From Sthenelais limicola (lineage: Eukaryota; Annelida; Polychaeta; Phyllodocida; Sigalionidae), in assembly GCA_942159475.1 (NCBI GenBank), contig OW804097.1:11409172-11473171 (forward strand): a DNA stretch of 64,000 bases. Direction: 5' to 3'. The translations under genes were made by a program, and so were the position numbers. Below, one piece after another: positions 60,161-64,000 of the stretch; the first letter of the stretch is position 1; every line of letters begins with the position of its first letter. The notes beneath the pieces are model-generated. The model had not been told where the DNA came from. It made no database searches and worked only from the letters and a program-made list of their open reading frames with translations.

Positions 60161-62920
60161 ATGGATACATACATGGAACATAGGTTGCAAAGTTTACATA
60201 CGACTGGATCAAAATCAAAATTCAAAATGAAATTTCTAACTTTCCTCTTTTCTGCTGGAATTGTCTTCTTGTTGCCTTACATTCATATTGGTGAGTTACA
60301 TAATATTATGGTGGTGGCATTTTGTTTTATGACATTCTGCTGGTCTTTTTAATATCTCTGATATTAGTGTTTTGCGTTTTGATATTGATAAGCTAAGGAA
60401 AGTTATATAAATATACCGAAATATGAAAGATTCTTCCCTAGGGAGAGGTGACATAAAAATACATTTTTTATGAACCATTATGTAGCGTCTGGAAACAATT
60501 AAGAAACCACAAATTCTTAAACAATTAATTTGGTTGATGAACTGTATAGATCTGTCCGTGAAGGGTATGCATATCCTGGTTATTGAATCAATCTAGGAGT
60601 TATCATGTCATGTTTAAGTGATGGTCTCAGAACCATTAGAATCGATCTGTTAACGGGCAATTCATTTTTATTTGAGTTTGTGGTTTCATTGATTTTATAT
60701 TTTAGAAACGGGTGTGTTATGGTTTCAAGAAAGCAACCCGGCTAGTTAATAACATTGAACTCAAAAGGAAGTTCTATGTTAATAAATATGAACAATTTAG
60801 ATGAATAACAGTTTCTAAACTATAAGGACACATATCAAGAAAATTAATAAATGGACATGATAATACACACTTTCACTGATTGAAATATGTTTTACATATC
60901 CACATTCGTTATAATATTATTTGATATAATATATGATAAGTAATGTATAGGGCCTACTCCCAATGTAAATTAATTCTTATGATTCATCCTCACCAGGAAT
61001 TTTCTACAGGTTTTGGGTGCCGGATAAACCTCCCGTAAACAGGGCGACTTGCTCATGTGACTGCTTTGATACAATATTCAGAGGTAAGATATTTTCTAGC
61101 AACACAAGACAGTATGAACAAGTGATATGTTTATTATATCGTTGTGGAAGAGTTAGGTGAGAGGGCTGGGTAGGCAAGTAACAAATAGCCAGAGTAGTAT
61201 ATAAGGACTTTAAGGACGATGCAAAACTATTAAATTCTATTTAATTCTTGTATTTCTAGATATATAATAATACATATAGGATGTGCATAATTAATTTATC
61301 GATTATTATTATATTATTACCGATTTCATTATACATGTGTAAGTGAGATTTCATTTTTTTTGTCTATACTATTTTTTTTCTGGAGCGTGATATTTTTGCC
61401 TCGAGTTTGCCAATTCAGTCTAGGCTCAGAGCCTATCAGATGTTGCTCCCAAATTATGAAATATTTGTATGTGGGTCAGATTATCAGAAAATGTACAATT
61501 GGTAGCTGTACACATTTAGTAAATTCTGCTAAATTAGACTGCAATGTGGTCCATACTAGGTAAATTCGAGTATATTTGGCATTGCATTGATTCTAGCAAT
61601 CTGTTTGGTTAGGTTGAACTGTATTTTGAACTTTATTTTCGTCTGAAATTTGGGTTATTTGAGAGAATTGGTGAAGATTAATTGTACATTTTCTGGTGAC
61701 TTCACCCATATTTGTATGTATCAGATAAGATTGGTATGTCAGATCGGTACGCCACTAATGGCTTTCCCAGCCCTGGAGTAGGGCAACCACTACCATCCTA
61801 ATAGGAGTTTTATGCGAGTTTGCGGTCAGGAGTGATAGGTGTCCCATGGCTCTCCCTGAGTTTGAAGGGATTTCTGCCCAGCTCTAGGCCTAGACCGATT
61901 GTATCATAGAGCGCCAATTTACAAATCACTCTAGGTCCAAACCCTCAGATCAGATAAGAATGGTATGTCAGCCTACTTCGCTAATCAGTTTTCCTGCCTA
62001 GAACTCGGCGTTTTAATGGGAATATAATGACATTGTGCGATCTTAATGGAATTATAATCGCACTTTGCGGTTTGGGGCGAGAGGCTTTCCCTTCATTTGA
62101 AGGGACTCTCTCAACTTTGGGCCTAGACTGTATTCGGCTACCTACCTCTGTGTATGGTGAAGATAAGGCAAAAAAAAGGAGGTGTGTATCCGATTTTTGC
62201 ACCTACAAACTAGGTAGGGGGATAATAACTTCTTTTTTTATTTGTTTTTTTTAAATAAGAAACACACCTTGCAGGAACTGAAAAAAATGTCTATTTTAAG
62301 ATGTCCATGACCTCTATTCTGTGCACGTACTTGTTTGTTTTGCAGGTCGTTATGAGCATCCTCCCAGCAGCTATAAACATTTCTATTTCAACGCCACCTC
62401 TAACAACCTATGGATATGGATGATACTCTTATTAGGTAAAATTGAACTTTTGCACTTCCACATGACTGATAATAAATCTTTCCGATTTCACTGTTTAAAA
62501 TGAAATATTTTAATGTGAATTTATATATTATAGAACTAATATGAACATGAATATTCTCCGATGAAATGGACAAAACTTGTCCTGCAAAGGCATGTAAAAA
62601 TGTTATCCCTTCTTATATTGAATCTAGAGACCAAATTGCAGCCTAATTGAGCAGAATTTACTAAATGTGTACAGCTGGCAATTGTACATTTTCTATAAAT
62701 CAGACCCTAAAAGACTTACTGAACTACTCATAATGTACATGTCCATTTGTTGACCACAGGTGTATTTAGCCTGTATGAGATACTGCGCTATGTGTTCACA
62801 CTGGCGTGGGAGGGGAGGATACGCTGGGCCATGCTTGCCGTTCTAGCCTCTGCCATCTACCCCCACTACTACGGTTGGTGGGGCCTCATTAACTACCTCA
62901 ATGAAGAATTCTACTCTCAG
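60161..62920 (+). CDS. Multi-pass membrane protein, first four exons (incomplete)
   Basis: Exons: 60161-60290, 60997-61083, 62346-62435, 62760-62920. The first three junctions are phase 1 and in frame, giving 156 residues to the GTATGC donor at 62921; the rest lies beyond the window. The ATG has AAA before it and G after. Residues about 24-43 are a first hydrophobic segment (FLTFLFSAGIVFLLPYIHI), then a short Cys cluster (C62, C64, C66), a possible glycosylation site N88-A-T, a second segment about 94-115 (LWIWMILLLGVFSLYEIL) and a third about 124-145, ending in an aromatic-rich YPHYYGWWGL...NYLNEEFY motif. The strong aromatic signature suggests a conserved animal membrane protein, but I do not recognise the family. 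Introns 2 and 3 each carry a family A MITE. Confidence 0.8.
61472..61709. mobile_element. MITE family A with mismatched ends
   Basis: The left end, TGGGTCAGATTATCAG, is the long-subfamily type; the right end, CTGGTGACTTCACCCA, is the short-subfamily type. About 238 bp, in intron 2 of the membrane-protein gene. Confidence 0.88.
62628..62706. mobile_element. Fragment of MITE family A
   Basis: ACCAAATTGCAGCCTAATTG to TTCTATAAATCAGACCCT; one half is missing. In intron 3 of the membrane-protein gene. Confidence 0.85.
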
Positions 62921-63049
62921 GTATGCTCGTTTTTACCTTAAGGGCCTTGTCCTGTTATGTAACATTGTGTAACCTCATTATATTTATATTAATTATTAAT
63001 TATCACCTATTATCTCATTACTTAAAATCGCTAATTATACTTAACTAGC

Positions 63050-63495
63050 TAGGACTGTGCAAGTCTACTTATACATGCTATGCCATGGGTATTACGTAAG
63101 GGCTACGCCCACCTATTTACATATCCAAACCCTGGAGGAGCTTGTACCGTTGATCAGATATATTAAACAGTTGCTTGGTTCTTCTCACGAAGACTACACG
63201 TCTCTCAGTGTTCATTCTTACACCTTAACACTGGCGGACAACCCACTCTATTTCGGAAACCGAACATCTCACAAAATTCATTATTACACCTTAACAGTCC
63301 ACTAAGCCGATTCTCATGCGATTCTCACATTATTTAGTGTAAAAGGGTGCTACCCTAGACCTGTTTGTTGCTCAAATCCAAAGGAAGATTTGTATCATCA
63401 GGAAAGCAGGCCCATACTCCCATAGTCGGAGAAGCACTTTTCTTTTGCGACTATGTCGAAAATAAAAGTATCTTAATCTTAATCTTAAAGGGTCC
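63050..63495 (+). mobile_element. Probable LINE 3' fragment
   Basis: An 82-codon frame followed by about 150 bases ending in AATAAAAG, then TATCTTAATCTTAATCTTAA, looks like a LINE 3' end with a simple-repeat tail. No RT block is visible, so this rests mainly on the tail. It lies in the downstream intron of the membrane-protein gene. Confidence 0.3.
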
Positions 63496-64000
63496 TCTGC
63501 GGCGCAAAATTGCATGAGAAATCGGTTTAATGTGAATTAGAGGCAGGTGTGGCTGAGATATTTTATATTTAGTATGCTTACCACCTTAATTTTCACTGAC
63601 CATTACATACAGTCTTAACAACTTATTAAGGGATTTTTAGCCTTTAAATATTCGGTTTTTTCTATTATGTACTTGAGATTGTGTGGTCTGTACTTTCTGT
63701 TATCAATATAATTCCCGTTTAAGTACAAGATACACTCATGCAGTGGAAAAGGAAAATTGATATCAGTCAATTTTTCTACATCATAATTTTCCCCCTAATT
63801 ATTCCTATGAATATTTCTCCTTATCCTTGCTTATCCAGTAAATCTATCGGAACTTTAAAAACTTTTAAGAACTGTAGACGATTTGCCGAGGATGCACACT
63901 TCTTTCACATCTCTCTTTTCATGGACAAAACCAAATTAGCAATCACAAATTCCTTCTAACATTTCATTATATTATCATTTATAAAATCATTTATTTGGGT
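63496..64000. other. Probable intron of the membrane-protein gene
   Basis: Nothing recognisable. An open frame of 73 codons at 63738-63959 lacks a domain and is not obviously continuous in phase with exon 4. Confidence 0.4.

Noticed and set aside
1..64000. CRISPR arrays, rRNA, riboswitches or bacterial-type genes
   Set aside because: None seen. The tandem arrays have no spacer structure, and the genes are split by spliceosomal introns.

Overview
The window is AT-rich eukaryotic nuclear DNA. The genes have many GT-AG introns, LINE-type retrotransposon fragments are scattered through it, short foldback/MITE elements are abundant in the right half, and there are no operons or bacterial signals. 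A GT31 glycosyltransferase remnant and the two host-like genes on the right suggest an invertebrate animal. I cannot name the species.

Left part (1-39,900). This is dominated by a large DNA-transposon neighbourhood. On the minus strand, 32109-23683, I can assemble a 16-exon gene of about 966 codons whose 15 introns all keep the frame. It encodes a transposase of the KDZ (Kyakuja-Dileera-Zisupton) superfamily, with the Cys/His cluster, the aspartates in LDGNFRL and YDIAC, and the DGENIERLW block all present. Facing it on the plus strand (11581-16800) is a 13-exon, 484-codon gene with an HMG-box-like region and a C-terminal chromodomain with a complete aromatic cage. Divergent from the transposase (33321-33889, plus) is a short coiled-coil/basic protein gene, and 18978-19327 holds a further short spliced plus-strand candidate. 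Long tandem arrays lie at 1-3800 (about 694-bp and shorter units), 9130-10126 (about 249 bp) and 21360-22855 (about 387 bp). The 1-3800 array is a patchwork. It carries diverged copies of an exon of the HMG/chromo gene and of the first exon of the coiled-coil gene, and next to them an inverted copy of a transposase intron. This ties the left array to the same element or its relatives. I could not find the element's terminal inverted repeats or target-site duplications.

Middle (34,000-46,100). A mixed graveyard: an internal LINE ORF2 fragment (minus), a perfect 33-bp palindrome, low-copy dispersed repeats, a GT31 beta-1,3-glycosyltransferase remnant whose DDD metal motif has become AVD, palindromic foldback elements, and a 5'-truncated LINE with an intact reverse-transcriptase reading frame (43847-45430).

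Right (46,100-64,000). Two apparent host genes are arranged divergently. On the minus strand (55977-49483) a six-exon, 405-codon gene encodes a charged N-terminal region followed by a chymotrypsin-fold serine-peptidase-like domain (His207/208, Asp245, Ser344). On the plus strand (60161 onward, incomplete at the window end) are four exons of a multi-pass membrane protein. All five introns of the peptidase gene carry MITEs or other repeats. At least five small foldback families are present, the most common having GGGTCAGATTTTC ends. Between the two genes is an unusual foldback element of about 930 bp filled with TTAACGT-type words.

No rRNA, convincing tRNA or CRISPR array was seen. Exon calls come from reading splice signals and frame continuity by eye; none has been tested by alignment or transcript data.
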